33,570 nucleotides of DNA, taken from the IMG/VR virus record IMGVR_UViG_3300009431_001364, positions 1 through 33,570 of that record. The stretch is one strand, 5' to 3'. Under the pieces are notes generated by a model. It saw nothing but the letters and a program-made list of their open reading frames with translations. It did no database searches and was not told the origin of the DNA. Source of the stretch: a virus. The number at the start of each line of letters is the position of its first letter. Position 1 is the stretch's first letter. This document shows, one piece after another, positions 15,201 to 22,308 of the stretch. Position numbers and translations under genes: made by a program.

Positions 15201-15902
15201 GATTCGGCGGTTGACCAGGTGGTTGTCCTCGGCCAAGGGCTGGGCGAAGGCCGTATGCGGGATGACGACGTGGAACCCCCGCCCCCCGGAGAAAAAGAGC
15301 TGGTGCGGGATCTCGTAGAGGCTGCAGAAGTCGAGGAGCTTGAGGACCGAGGGGATGAGCCCATCGAGCCCGCCGTCCTCTTCCTCGTCACCAGCGTCGA
15401 AGTCGAAGGCGAGGTCCACGTGGCACTGCAGCGGGACCGTCTCTTTGGCCAGGTCCACGCGCTCCTGCAGCGCGGGGATCTGGACCGCCATCTGCTGCAC
15501 GTGCGCGTTCTGTCGAGCCAGCCACAGCTTGTACTCTGCAAGCATGACCTTGAGTCGTGCGTGCGCGTAGTGTAGCGGATATCGGTTGAGCGTCGTGTAG
15601 ACGTTGAAGCGGTCGTAGATGCTGCAGAAGGCGTTGATGGCCTCCTGCCTGTCCTCGAGGGGGAGCCATTTGATCCGGTAGGGGCTGGACCGCAGATGCT
15701 CGTTGTAGACCTGGGGGACCAGGTATCCGAGTTCCTCGCGGCTACGGTCTGCAAAGTCCGTTCTCGCAATGAAGCTGGCGAGCTGCTTCTTCGTGTGCGT
15801 GTGCCAGACCTCCCTGACCAGGGTCTCCGGCGGCAATCGGAGGAAGTGCCCCACCATCTCGTCGAAGAGGGGTGAGTAGTCCGGGCGGTCGCGAAAGCTC
15901 AT
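12204..15902 (-). CDS. Primase-helicase fusion (AEP primase + SF2-type helicase)
   Basis: A 1232-residue replication protein. The archaeo-eukaryotic primase domain shows motif I DLAFDFD (163-169), motif II SGGRGFH (205-211) and motif III around DWAIYSNRRQFRLPN (248-262). A Cys/His cluster (Cys 451, 461, 465, His 467) follows. The helicase part has Walker A SPAGSGKTT (538-546), Walker B DVVVFDED (664-671) and LDATG later. Between them lie Cys 602, 623, 626 and 632, positioned like the Fe-S cluster of XPD/DinG helicases. It would lay primers and unwind the element's DNA. The ATG overlaps the stop of the RecD2-like gene (ATGA), so the two are made together. The extreme C-terminus is encoded by one arm of a hairpin and may have been altered by it. 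Confidence 0.85.
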   Translation of the reverse strand: MSFRDRPDYSPLFDEMVGHFLRLPPETLVREVWHTHTKKQLASFIARTDFADRSREELGYLVPQVYNEHLRSSPYRIKWLPLEDRQEAINAFCSIYDRFNVYTTLNRYPLHYAHARLKVMLAEYKLWLARQNAHVQQMAVQIPALQERVDLAKETVPLQCHVDLAFDFDAGDEEEDGGLDGLIPSVLKLLDFCSLYEIPHQLFFSGGRGFHVVIPHTAFAQPLAEDNHLVNRRIAQLIQEETGDIHIDWAIYSNRRQFRLPNTRHQKTGLFKIALTRADLEAGRKHILQLAENPVTVPPLPEGHCEYLAGLYALGAARVRSQKRFVVDSSRLKCLPAARQSQPRVVFDDLGEADYVVVAGLNELVHPPCIREALTTGVPDPATANRNQVSVLLASYLKAIGRKLDESTDFLVRHALKVLAPFSHSSPQEIAGSTRTAVTTVFRHDRYQFNCFTARRLGFECNDTCELHAHTRETATSRRLHKVTETRVEAPRLEPERMEFSDVKVLRADMAQRVTDYISEARGGVHGEGRIVPLLVKSPAGSGKTTTVFNLLADLGLRTLWIATRLDLYDNIPQYLKPHWRRIEGRHGEATLPSGEVLPANCHYPDLAHRLRERRINVNQRLCRTCEHRGGCGYFLQFEDRVSSFFVQQPMYLHKVKDYAQGFDVVVFDEDVLGQFIEEVRIRERDVRQVADMLEELRTELESFQSYNEAAKLTSLICFLEGLASMLADTRVTQPITGTPLRQRMDEAHRTLYEGTGSLAIPITLDEAMKAIPRSLDSVVEQLHFDPRDPQAVIPLQFLNALLPVLRYELFVRDPKSNLSRLHFQSVRIPEKDGEDKGRRRFTNVLEVVSKADPPPLPVPTVILDATGKSEIYERLFGIRPRVYAPTMRLENRVAQVYSTSGSYESLRQAVFRKRMLDLLRKVVAEEPRTLVICKQALEPHIRPHLPPLADVAHFYGNRGSNAFKDFKRVVIFGMPGMTPDTVQRYAGALYYQDNLVTDAEFVVRRYVGNDVGVQVMVYKEPLIQAIAETAREDEVLQSIHRIRPGLDADKDIILFTNLVVPELPVTTLLSVREMLDRKPTKRKNLRRDHLVQLAQLQYANLDFVSPARTLWPLVGPESDQHIGIRKALVRSGCAPPVPLDSRYTRSRFYEAKEQVRRICDFERFEVVLISGSGRVAVEVWGRDERCLEAAQRFLKDHPLGNPEEAKDQSEEKNGGGASRFTVEENGILLNA

Positions 15903-17125
15903 CGCACCGTCCCTCCGGTCGCGGCCAGGATGGTGCGGCGGTCATCCACGCGTTGGATACGCGCAGCTCGATTGATTCCTTTGCGGTCACCGATGATGAT
16001 CGCCCGGTCCCTGGCCCTGGTCACCGCCGTGTAGAAGATGCCGCGGTTCAGCATGAAGCTGTGGCTGGAGTGCATGATGCACACGGCGCACGGGATCTCG
16101 GAGCCCTGGTATCGGTGAATCGTTGTCGCGTACGCCAGCATCACGCGCTGGATCTTCTGATGGTCCAGGTCCACGGGGCCACGGTCCTCGAAGTCCACCA
16201 CCCACCGCTTCTGCCTGGGGTCGGCCTCGACGACGTAGCCGATGTGGCCATTCATGACGTCGATGCCGTAGTCGTTCTTGGTCTGGATGACTTTGTCGCC
16301 AGGGTAGAGCGGCGGCCGGCGGTTCGCTGGGACAGGAGGGATACTGCGACCGAAGAGCTTCTTCTGGACTACTGCCTGCAGAGCGAGGTTCAGGTTCTCC
16401 ACCCCGAGCGTGCCTTTTCGCTGCGGGGCCAGGACCTGGACATCGCGGAGGATGTCGTAGCCGAGACGCTCGGCGAAGACCTCCTGGAAGAGTCGCAGCA
16501 GGTAGTTGAGCCCGTCGTCGGCATCCTTGAACCGTGGGATCACGTTCCAGTCCGGCGTCACTGGATCGCTCTTGCGGAGCCCTACGACGCGGCCCTTCAG
16601 GATCTCGAGGCTGTTGTGCCGCAGTGGACCGGCCTGCCGAACGACTTCGTCCAAGACCGTGTACGGGATCAGGTCGAGGGCCAGGATGTCCCGGAGTACG
16701 TTGCCCGGGCCAACGGGGGGGAGCTGGTTGTGGTCGCCGGCGAGGATGAGGCGGGTCTCCCGGAAGTCGATGGCGGAGAGCAGGCGGTACATGAGGGGGA
16801 CGTCGCACATCGATACCTCGTCAGCGATGACGACATCGGCCTCGAGGGGATTTTCGCTGTCGTGCTGCCACTCCTCTCCGTTGTAGCCGAGGAGCCGATG
16901 GATGGTCTGTGCGCGCCGGCCGGTGACTTGTTCGAGTCGCTTGGCGGCCTTGCCTGTGGGGGCAGCGAGCTCGACGGTCTGGCCTCGACTCTGGGCCTCG
17001 TCCACCACCTTGTTGATGACGAAGGTCTTCCCTGTGCCGGCAGGGCCGGTGATGACGTACATGCGGTTGCGGAGTACGCCATCGAAGGCCTCGTGCTGGC
17101 AGGCTGTCATTTCATGGACCGGCAT
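15899..17125 (-). CDS. RecD2-type helicase, motor half (split gene)
   Basis: A 408-residue SF1B helicase core: motif I GPAGTGKT (27-34), Ia APTGKAAKRL (55-64), II DEVSM (102-106), III LAGDHNQLPPVG (128-139), V HRYQGSE (337-343) and VI YTAVTRAR (365-372). It corresponds to the C-terminal motor of RecD2 (5'-3' helicase). The N-terminal OB/HhH domains normally fused to it (about 300 residues) are missing here; the matching piece is encoded at 25014-25940 on the other strand. I chose ATG 17125 (MPVHEMTACQHEAF) with AAGGAG 8 nt upstream; this begins exactly where the RecD2 motor begins. The open frame upstream runs into the promoter-like repeat. First gene of the leftward replication operon. Confidence 0.9.
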   Translation of the reverse strand: MPVHEMTACQHEAFDGVLRNRMYVITGPAGTGKTFVINKVVDEAQSRGQTVELAAPTGKAAKRLEQVTGRRAQTIHRLLGYNGEEWQHDSENPLEADVVIADEVSMCDVPLMYRLLSAIDFRETRLILAGDHNQLPPVGPGNVLRDILALDLIPYTVLDEVVRQAGPLRHNSLEILKGRVVGLRKSDPVTPDWNVIPRFKDADDGLNYLLRLFQEVFAERLGYDILRDVQVLAPQRKGTLGVENLNLALQAVVQKKLFGRSIPPVPANRRPPLYPGDKVIQTKNDYGIDVMNGHIGYVVEADPRQKRWVVDFEDRGPVDLDHQKIQRVMLAYATTIHRYQGSEIPCAVCIMHSSHSFMLNRGIFYTAVTRARDRAIIIGDRKGINRAARIQRVDDRRTILAATGGTVR

Positions 17126-17455
17126 ACCGGGTCTCCTTGTGTCAGGGGCCGGCGTAGAACTCCGGCCTCCTACATGGACTATGTGGGGGCAGAACGCGGA
17201 ACCGGGACATCTCACCCCTCATTTAGGGCACGCACATGGATTGCCGAAAACCGGAACAAGATAAGATTAGAGAAGTCCCGAGAGTCTGGTGAAAACGGAA
17301 GTGGGGGCGCCGATTATGCTCTGTGTTGATGCCGGATACAGCAGACTCCATCGTTGACCCCTCCGGCCAGTATTTGCGATAATTCAAGTGTTTCCGGTCC
17401 AGCGCCTGCGCCCCAGGGGCACAGAGCGACAACATTGGCCGTTTACGAGGGGGAC
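17126..17455. other. Intergenic control region between divergent genes
   Basis: These 330 bp separate the leftward replication operon from the rightward unknown ORF at 17456. They hold the leftward copy of the 42-bp motif (17175-17216) and the ribosome-binding site of the RecD2-motor gene. The remainder is AT-richer than its surroundings near 17250-17300 and shows no gene I can support. Confidence 0.6.
17175..17216 (-). promoter_or_regulatory. 42-bp conserved promoter-like motif, leftward copy
   Basis: Read leftward, GATGTCCCGGTT, 7 variable bases, then CTGCCCCCACATAGTCCA. It is 37/42 identical to 21644-21685 in the same orientation relative to its operon. CCCGGTT and CATAGT are 16 bp apart, which fits a promoter with an unusual -35 and a -10 resembling TATAAT at 4 of 6 bases. 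The motif ends 49 nt before the RecD2-motor ATG. The two copies form an inverted repeat around 17175-21685, so terminal repeats of an insertion are the alternative. Confidence 0.6.
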
Positions 17456-18280
17456 ATGGCAGATTGCACAGAATGTCAGCCGCCCATCATTCGACTCCGC
17501 GAAGGCGAGGAACTCATGACCGAGTTCTCGGCCCGCCAGAATTTCTGGTCAGCAGTTCAAACTGTCCGGCCTGAATGCATCGAGGACTTGAGAGACAGCG
17601 TGCTGCCCGTCTACGTTCGTTCGAGCATGGTGGACGAGGACGCCGATTTTCCAGAGTGTTGGGCGTTCCGCAGTTTGCAGGATTTCAAGGACGGAGAATT
17701 CGTGGGCACACTTGAACAGTGGCGAGGGCGATGGAAGTTGACGGTGGACTGGATCGTCCCCCATGTCGACGGCACACTCGAGGATTTGGCACGAGGACGA
17801 TACAACAAGCCAACGCTCAAGTCGGGCAGACGGTCTCCTTCTGTTCCTTGCGAGATGGGGAAAGACAACCCGAAATGCTTGGTAAACATGATTGCGAGAT
17901 GGGAGGAAGAGGGCAAGGCGAAGCATCGCGAGGAGGCCCCCGAGGAACTCGCTTTCCGCTTCGAGGAGTGGTGGTACTTGCCCCGAGGCGAGACTCGGGA
18001 CGAAGCAAGAGAGAGGATCGCCGACAGGTTTCACGAGGAACTGTCAGCCTACCTGTTGCGGGTCCAAAACTTCTATGCACCGCAGATGCGCAAGTTCCAC
18101 TATGCGCACTTCCTGTGGCTCGCTCAGAGAGTCGTTCCCGATCATTCCGGTCGCCGTGCTCGCGTGACCGACATCAAGCATGACCGAAGTGAGGTTAGCC
18201 GGAAGACGAAACGGCTCGCAGAGTTTATCGTTCTTGATATTCCCCCGGCGCCGCGAGGCAAGAACACAGTCTCTAGCTGA
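17456..18280 (+). CDS. Hypothetical protein, 274 aa
   Basis: ATG 17456 (MADCTECQPPIIRLREG) is preceded by GAGGGGG; the frame is open 102 nt further upstream but without a good start. The protein is rich in Trp, Arg and Glu, with CTEC near the N-terminus, FRSLQDFKDGEFVGTLEQW, a segment TVDWIVPHVDGTLEDLARGRY and a C-terminal helical part (YAHFLWLAQRVV, VSRKTKRLAEFIVLDI). No signal peptide or membrane segment. Not recognised. It lies between the two copies of the 42-bp motif, in a region that also contains gene debris; codon pattern and length argue for a real gene, possibly cargo. Confidence 0.55.
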   Translation: MADCTECQPPIIRLREGEELMTEFSARQNFWSAVQTVRPECIEDLRDSVLPVYVRSSMVDEDADFPECWAFRSLQDFKDGEFVGTLEQWRGRWKLTVDWIVPHVDGTLEDLARGRYNKPTLKSGRRSPSVPCEMGKDNPKCLVNMIARWEEEGKAKHREEAPEELAFRFEEWWYLPRGETRDEARERIADRFHEELSAYLLRVQNFYAPQMRKFHYAHFLWLAQRVVPDHSGRRARVTDIKHDRSEVSRKTKRLAEFIVLDIPPAPRGKNTVSS

Positions 18281-18337
18281 GCGCAATTGCCTTCTCTCCG
18301 AGTTGTCATGCCCCTCTGACCTCAAGAAAGCGTGCGT

Positions 18338-18748
18338 CTAATCATCTGAATTGCACGCGTCGCATCCCGCACCGCAGCCAATAGCATGGAACCAGGGTCG
18401 AGAGCCGATCTCGCTGCCGAAGTATAGAAGGGAAATGCTCTTCTCCTTCTCGGCTTCGGGCACGGTTGATGAAGGAAGACGAGGATGACGACTGGCGCAG
18501 ACAACCTGGCCATTCCCAACGGCACGAGCCACGGCGCTTACAAGTTCCTGAACGCCGAGCACCTCATCGCCGGAGCCGGCGTTTTCCGCAACCCATACTT
18601 CCCATCCGAGCTTCTCGAACCGCTTTCTCTGATTGGAGGCCCCGACACTATCGGGACCTTCCCGGTAGATAACGAAGTAGGGGGCGGCTCCAGCATTCCA
18701 TCCTCCAAGGGAGGCCAGATGACCACCGTGCATGCGGCCACGAGCCAC
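18338..18748 (-). CDS. Possible hypothetical protein, C-terminus perhaps altered
   Basis: The minus-strand frame of 136 residues contains a protein-like stretch, APYFVIYREGPDSVGASN followed by RKRFEKLGWEVWVAENAG and GVQELVSAVARAVGNGQVV. After that the sequence becomes basic and Cys-rich and no longer looks like the same domain. Codon third positions in the middle part are consistent with coding in this frame rather than in the overlapping plus-strand frame. No convincing ribosome-binding site is seen before the ATG at 18748 or the internal one at 18733. It could be a remnant of a longer gene. Family unknown. Confidence 0.4.
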   Translation of the reverse strand: MARGRMHGGHLASLGGWNAGAAPYFVIYREGPDSVGASNQRKRFEKLGWEVWVAENAGSGDEVLGVQELVSAVARAVGNGQVVCASRHPRLPSSTVPEAEKEKSISLLYFGSEIGSRPWFHAIGCGAGCDACNSDD

Positions 18749-19501
18749 CAGAACTTGGTGGACAGAATTCCGACGAGAGGGCAGTCGACCGGATTCCCTG
18801 CATCGAGGTGGACTTCGGGGTGGGCTACATCATCGATACCGAGACCTTCTGTGACTTGGTTCGAGTTGCAGCGCCCTTGGGGATGTTGGCTGTCTCCTCT
18901 TGAGACTCCCGGTACGAAGCCAGCTCTCGACGAGGGATGGGGCGGGAAAGCGAATTTCCGCCGAGCCGATCTGGTCACTCATGTATTCGTCCGTGACTTC
19001 GGTTCGGAGCACCGTGTTGACGACTTTCAGCAGGTTCGAGGGGTTGACAGGCCCCATTCTGCGGGGGACCATCTTTTTGTTCCCAATCAGCGTTGGCCCT
19101 GAAAAAGACCGCATCGGCAAGTGCGGAGTGTTGGCTGCTGTGCCGTGCGGCCACGGTGCGCCCACGAGAACAGGGGCGGTGCAGGCCCTGGAGCGGAGGT
19201 GAAGCGATGCCAAGTGGAGAAAGCCTGTCACACTTCACGGTTCAGACCTGCGTTTACCAGTTGAAGGGGGCCGAGGCTGACATGAGTCAAGTCGAATGTC
19301 ATAGCAGCTCGTTTTACAGCCGCGGGAACGGCATGCATGTTTGCGGCTGGCGGCCAGCTGGGCCCTTGGCATTGGGCAAGGAGCGACAAGAAATAAGTCC
19401 CCTTGTCACCCAACCCGATTGGACGGTGCCCTGTGATTGAGGCCACGATTCGAGTCTGAAGCCACCCGCTGCGGGGGCAGGCAACAGGAGGCAAGAAGCC
19501 C
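18749..19501. other. Region without a confident gene
   Basis: The 753 bp hold only broken coding-like fragments. On the plus strand a short frame ending at 18903 reads VDFGVGYIIDTETFCDLV. On the minus strand around 18880-19070 a frame reads GPVNPSNLLKVVNTVLR and TDEYMSDQIGSAEIRF. Neither has a supported start or full domain. The composition and the nearby aldolase fragment suggest decayed genes. Confidence 0.5.
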
Positions 19502-19850
19502 ATGTACTTCCGAATCTGTCAGCAACTGCTGCACACCGTGCGACTCGCTGGAACGGGATACCTGTTGCTTCTGCCCGTTGACCAGGGGATCGAGCACTCC
19601 ACCGGAGAGTGCTTCGCGCCGAACCCCCTCTACTTCGATCCCGAGAACATCGTCAAGCTGGCCATCGAGGGCGGCTGCAACGGAGTTGCCACGGCCCTTG
19701 GCGTTCTTGGCTCCGTGGCCCGGGAGTACGCGCACCAGATTCCGTTCATTCTCAAGTTCAACCACAACGAGATGCCTGCCCTGATCGCGGTCGGCGCGAC
19801 AGTCTACTTCGGGTCGAGTATTGCCCATCATCAGGACTTCTTCGCAACTA
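19502..19850 (+). pseudogene. fbaB: Fragment of class I fructose-bisphosphate aldolase (FbaB/DhnA family)
   Basis: The frame from ATG 19502 matches the family from about its residue 50 on: RLAGTGYLLLLPVDQGIEHS, NPLYFDPENIVKLAIEGGC, ALGVLGSVAREYAHQIPF and KFNHNE. Then about 25 expected residues are missing before AVGATVYFGS, after which similarity ends. The N-terminus (~50 residues) and the C-terminal half, including the Schiff-base lysine region, are absent, so it cannot be an active aldolase. The frame stays open to 20542 but that sequence is not aldolase-like. A strong AGGAGG lies upstream. It is a rearranged metabolic gene stranded inside a phage-like element. Confidence 0.8.
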
Positions 19851-20538
19851 GTCCCGCCAACTCAGAATCCGAGACCATCGTCGCTCTGGCTCACAAGAAC
19901 AACGACATCCGCCTCGCCTCGCTGGCACCCGAATTGCCGGATGTAGTCATAGGCGTAGAAGCCAGAAATGTCGGCGGGGAATTGATACGAGGCAGAGCCA
20001 CCGGCGGGATGGAGGTCTACGCCGACCTCATCAAGCACGCGGCGGTCTACCGCCAGATGTCCCCCAGGGTGAAAACATCGTGTTGCGGGCGTCATAACTA
20101 CGTCAGGAGCATTTCAGGCCCTCTATCCTTTTCATTCGCTTGGAGGACAACGTCGGGGGTCTCCTGGAAGGTAGTCAGCGAGACACGAAATGGCGCATCT
20201 TGTCCTTTAGCAGCAACGATCGTAGGCAAAATGGGTTTCCGCAAACACTTGCTTGCTATCGTCGCTATTCGGGCCAAGACGCGGCGAGCTACTGGCTGGC
20301 GTTCAACTGGCGTTTTCTTGACAAACTGCAGCGAAATTGGCTACCAAGACTGTACTTCCCTTAGACGCTCAATCTGGTCTGCAAGATCCAATGGACAGGC
20401 GATTTGGAGAGGTCCGCACTCCAATCGCATATGTATCTGCGGGACGGCGTTGCGCCGCAATGAACGAACGAAGCTATGTCCCCTGCAAGGCAGCCGTGGG
20501 CCTCTTGGGAATGGGGTTGATACGAGGAGGAAGTGGTC
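19851..20538. other. Region without a confident gene, downstream of the aldolase fragment
   Basis: These 688 bp continue the aldolase frame with unrelated residues (for example ALAHKNNDIRLASLAPELPD and GMEVYADLIKHAAVYRQM) and then become low in coding character with several stop-interrupted frames. No RNA gene or mobile-element gene is recognisable. Probably decayed sequence. Confidence 0.5.
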
Positions 20539-20748
20539 ATGAGGCAGAAACGAGCCCGAAGTCGAGACCAGCTGACATGCACCCAATGCGAGGCGTTGCT
20601 CGGCGTCGTCCGCGACGCTGGCATTGAGATCCGGCGCGGCGATGTGCAGGCCATCGCAGACAGGAGGGTAAGCATCGTCTGCTATCGGTGTCGCACGCTG
20701 AATGTGTTCGTTCATCCAAGCGTTCGCAAGCCAGATTCGGCGGCGTAG
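20539..20748 (+). CDS. Com-like zinc-ribbon protein
   Basis: A 69-residue protein with a treble-clef/zinc-ribbon: CTQC (Cys 14, 17) and CYRC (Cys 48, 51), followed by RTLNVFVHPS. The layout C-x2-C...(I/V)-x-C-x2-C-x-T-L-N resembles the phage Mu Com family, small zinc proteins that bind mRNA to control translation. The distance between the pairs (about 30 residues) is longer than usual. A strong GAGGAGG sits 8 nt before ATG 20539; a GTG six bases earlier is a weaker start. Partner mRNA unknown; a general zinc-ribbon is possible. Confidence 0.6.
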   Translation: MRQKRARSRDQLTCTQCEALLGVVRDAGIEIRRGDVQAIADRRVSIVCYRCRTLNVFVHPSVRKPDSAA

Positions 20749-20767
20749 TCGCTGATTGAATGACATC

Positions 20768-20784
20768 GGTCGGGAAGCCCGACC
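20768..20784. other. Short perfect hairpin
   Basis: GGTCGGG-AAG-CCCGACC forms a 7-bp stem with a 3-nt loop, 19 nt after the Com-like stop. No T-run follows on the plus strand, so it may slow transcription or stabilise an mRNA end rather than act as a strong intrinsic terminator. Confidence 0.45.
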
Positions 20785-20858
20785 CCCAACAGAGGTGCAA
20801 CGACACCCTTTGACGACCTAACGAGGCGCATGAAGCCCGGTCATAAGGCCGGCGTTCC

Positions 20859-21650
20859 ATGCGTAGCCCCTGGTTGTTCCTCTGTGATGAGTTCCGCAAA
20901 TCCACCGACACTACCTCCTTCGGGAGGGCATTCGACAAAGCCAAGGAGGGAGTTCCGCTCCTCCTGATGTTCAACAATCCAGACGGTCTTCTCCGACACC
21001 AGCGCAGCCTGGTTCCCGGTGACGGGCAGACAGACATGGTGCTCCACTCCCTCATCCAGGGATACAAGCGGGGCGGTGCTGCAGGTGCGGCCGCAGGCAC
21101 CCTGGCCTTCCTTGCCCTGGAGCCAGCGCTCACCGTGATCTTCTTCCGGGCGCGCAAGGCCTACAACTCCGACGAGGAATGCGCAGGCGAGGTGTGCCTG
21201 GCCTTCTTCGAGAAGCTGGCTCGTTGGGATCTGGAGAACATGTCGCGCATCGCGGCCAACCTGCAGCTTTCCACGCTGCATCGGGTCTTGAGGTCGCGCA
21301 CCCGGCAGATCGATGATGACCGCCGCGTCGCGGAAGGCCTCCTCCAGGCCCAGGCCCTGACCGAGGCTGATGGGCACCAGGAGATCTCCATCGGCCATCT
21401 CTGGAGCGTCCTCTCCAGCAAGGAGTCTCCCTACACCCTTGATGAGCCCGAGGTCGTTGCCCTTCGAAAGGCCTTGGCGGAAGAGTTGCCGCTGTCCCCT
21501 ACCGATGTCGAGCTGCTGGTACTGCGGGGCCCTTGCCGTCTGCCCTGGAAGCAGATCGGTGAGCGTCTCGATATGCAGCCGGAGAGCGCACGCCGGCGGC
21601 ACCGGCGTCTCAAAGACCGCTGGCAGCACCACCCCTTCTTCAAGGTGTGA
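20859..21650 (+). CDS. Sigma-70-like factor encoded by the element
   Basis: A 263-residue frame. The central part (about 60-150: MVLHSLIQGYKRGGAAG, DEECAGEVCLAFFEKLARWD, ENMSRIAANLQLSTLHRVLR) resembles the region-2-like helices of divergent sigma-70 proteins found in phages and integrative elements. The end (212-258: LSPTDVELLVLRGP, PWKQIGERLDMQPESARRRH) is a region-4-type HTH that would read a -35 element. It may redirect RNA polymerase to element promoters. The first ATG has a weak ribosome-binding site; a later ATG at 20967 (MFNNPDG) is possible and would drop a non-conserved N-terminus. The stop codon lies inside the rightward copy of the 42-bp motif. Confidence 0.6.
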   Translation: MRSPWLFLCDEFRKSTDTTSFGRAFDKAKEGVPLLLMFNNPDGLLRHQRSLVPGDGQTDMVLHSLIQGYKRGGAAGAAAGTLAFLALEPALTVIFFRARKAYNSDEECAGEVCLAFFEKLARWDLENMSRIAANLQLSTLHRVLRSRTRQIDDDRRVAEGLLQAQALTEADGHQEISIGHLWSVLSSKESPYTLDEPEVVALRKALAEELPLSPTDVELLVLRGPCRLPWKQIGERLDMQPESARRRHRRLKDRWQHHPFFKV

Positions 21651-21685
21651 TGTCCCGGTTTCTCGACCTGCCCCCACATAGTCCA
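21644..21685 (+). promoter_or_regulatory. 42-bp conserved promoter-like motif, rightward copy
   Basis: GATGTCCCGGTT, 7 variable bases, CTGCCCCCACATAGTCCA; 37/42 identical to the leftward copy. It ends 42 nt before ATG 21728, the first gene of the rightward recombination operon. Conservation of the two blocks with divergence only in the 7-bp spacer and one flanking base suggests a protein contacts both blocks. The final 5 bp of the sigma-like gene overlap it. Confidence 0.6.
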
Positions 21686-21727
21686 GGTGTAAGGGGCGGA
21701 AACGAATCCGTCCCGTCAGGAGGAAAG

Positions 21728-21982
21728 ATGGCAATGGCAACCGACAGCGCACAGGCGGTCACGCAGTTCTTCGGAGAGGTCGTCGCCGAGCTGGCCCACG
21801 GTCTGTCGCATCTCGACGTCGGGGATGAGGCTACGTGGGAGCTCTCCCGCCGGCTGCACAGCATCTGGCGCGAGACCATCCGTAGGTCCCGGGTGCGGGA
21901 TTCTGAAGACATCCCCGTCCCCGAGGGGCATCCCGCGTTCACCGAGCTGAAGCGACTCGTCGACGTGGAGGTACAGGAATGA
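21728..21982 (+). CDS. Small acidic protein, 84 aa
   Basis: First gene of the rightward recombination operon. ATG 21728 follows AGGAGG closely; a second ATG lies two codons later. The product (MAMATDSAQAVTQFFGEVVA...) is mostly helical, with a Trp-containing segment ATWELSRRLHSIWRETIRRS and an acidic end (KRLVDVEVQE). No family recognised. Its stop overlaps the next start (ATGA), so it is part of a coupled series. Longer frames starting at 21647 would read through the promoter motif and are unlikely. Confidence 0.65.
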   Translation: MAMATDSAQAVTQFFGEVVAELAHGLSHLDVGDEATWELSRRLHSIWRETIRRSRVRDSEDIPVPEGHPAFTELKRLVDVEVQE

Positions 21983-22308
21983 GCTCACGCACGAGAAGGA
22001 ACCTGTCTCCCGCCTGGATGCAGCTCGTCGAGCTGTGCCGGGAGATCAACTTCGGCCACATCGAGGACATCGAGTTCCGGGACGGATCCCCCGTGAGCTA
22101 TGGCGTGGTCGTCAAGACCATCAAGCCGGGACCCAACATGCTCAATGGGCCCGCCCCCATCCCGGGTCCTCCGCTCCGCCCGCAGTGGACCCAGGTGTTT
22201 GCGGTGGCGCAGGCCGAGCCGGTGGTTCGGGTGTGTCGCTTCGAAGTGGCGCACGGCAACCCCCTCAAGCTCCACGTCCAGACCGAAGGAGGCGCTTTCG
22301 ATGGGTAA
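21979..22308 (+). CDS. Conserved small element protein, 109 aa
   Basis: The start overlaps the previous stop (ATGA). Residues 14-50 (MQLVELCREINFGHIEDIEF, GSPVSYGVVVKTIKPG) resemble small beta-rich proteins I have seen in deltaproteobacterial phages (NFGxIExxxxxDGxPV), function unknown. The rest has PAPIPGPPLRPQW and a C-terminal beta segment (RVCRFEVAHGNPLKLHV). It overlaps the nuclease gene by 8 bp, and that gene's ribosome-binding site lies within its last codons. Confidence 0.65.
   Translation: MSSRTRRNLSPAWMQLVELCREINFGHIEDIEFRDGSPVSYGVVVKTIKPGPNMLNGPAPIPGPPLRPQWTQVFAVAQAEPVVRVCRFEVAHGNPLKLHVQTEGGAFDG

Noticed and set aside
15872-17329. 485-codon plus-strand frame over the RecD2 motor gene
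   Set aside because: It is the antisense shadow of a gene with all SF1B helicase motifs.
18485-19102. 205-codon plus-strand frame with a GAGG before its ATG
   Set aside because: The GAGG touches the ATG, the product has no coherent domain and the opposite frame has better coding character in the first half.
18830-19231. Minus-strand frame considered as a patatin-like or other enzyme end
   Set aside because: Only a short stretch looks protein-like; the expected catalytic motifs are absent and there is no start signal.
20341-20766. 141-codon minus-strand frame over the Com-like gene
   Set aside because: The plus-strand gene has two CxxC pairs and a strong ribosome-binding site; the minus frame has neither.
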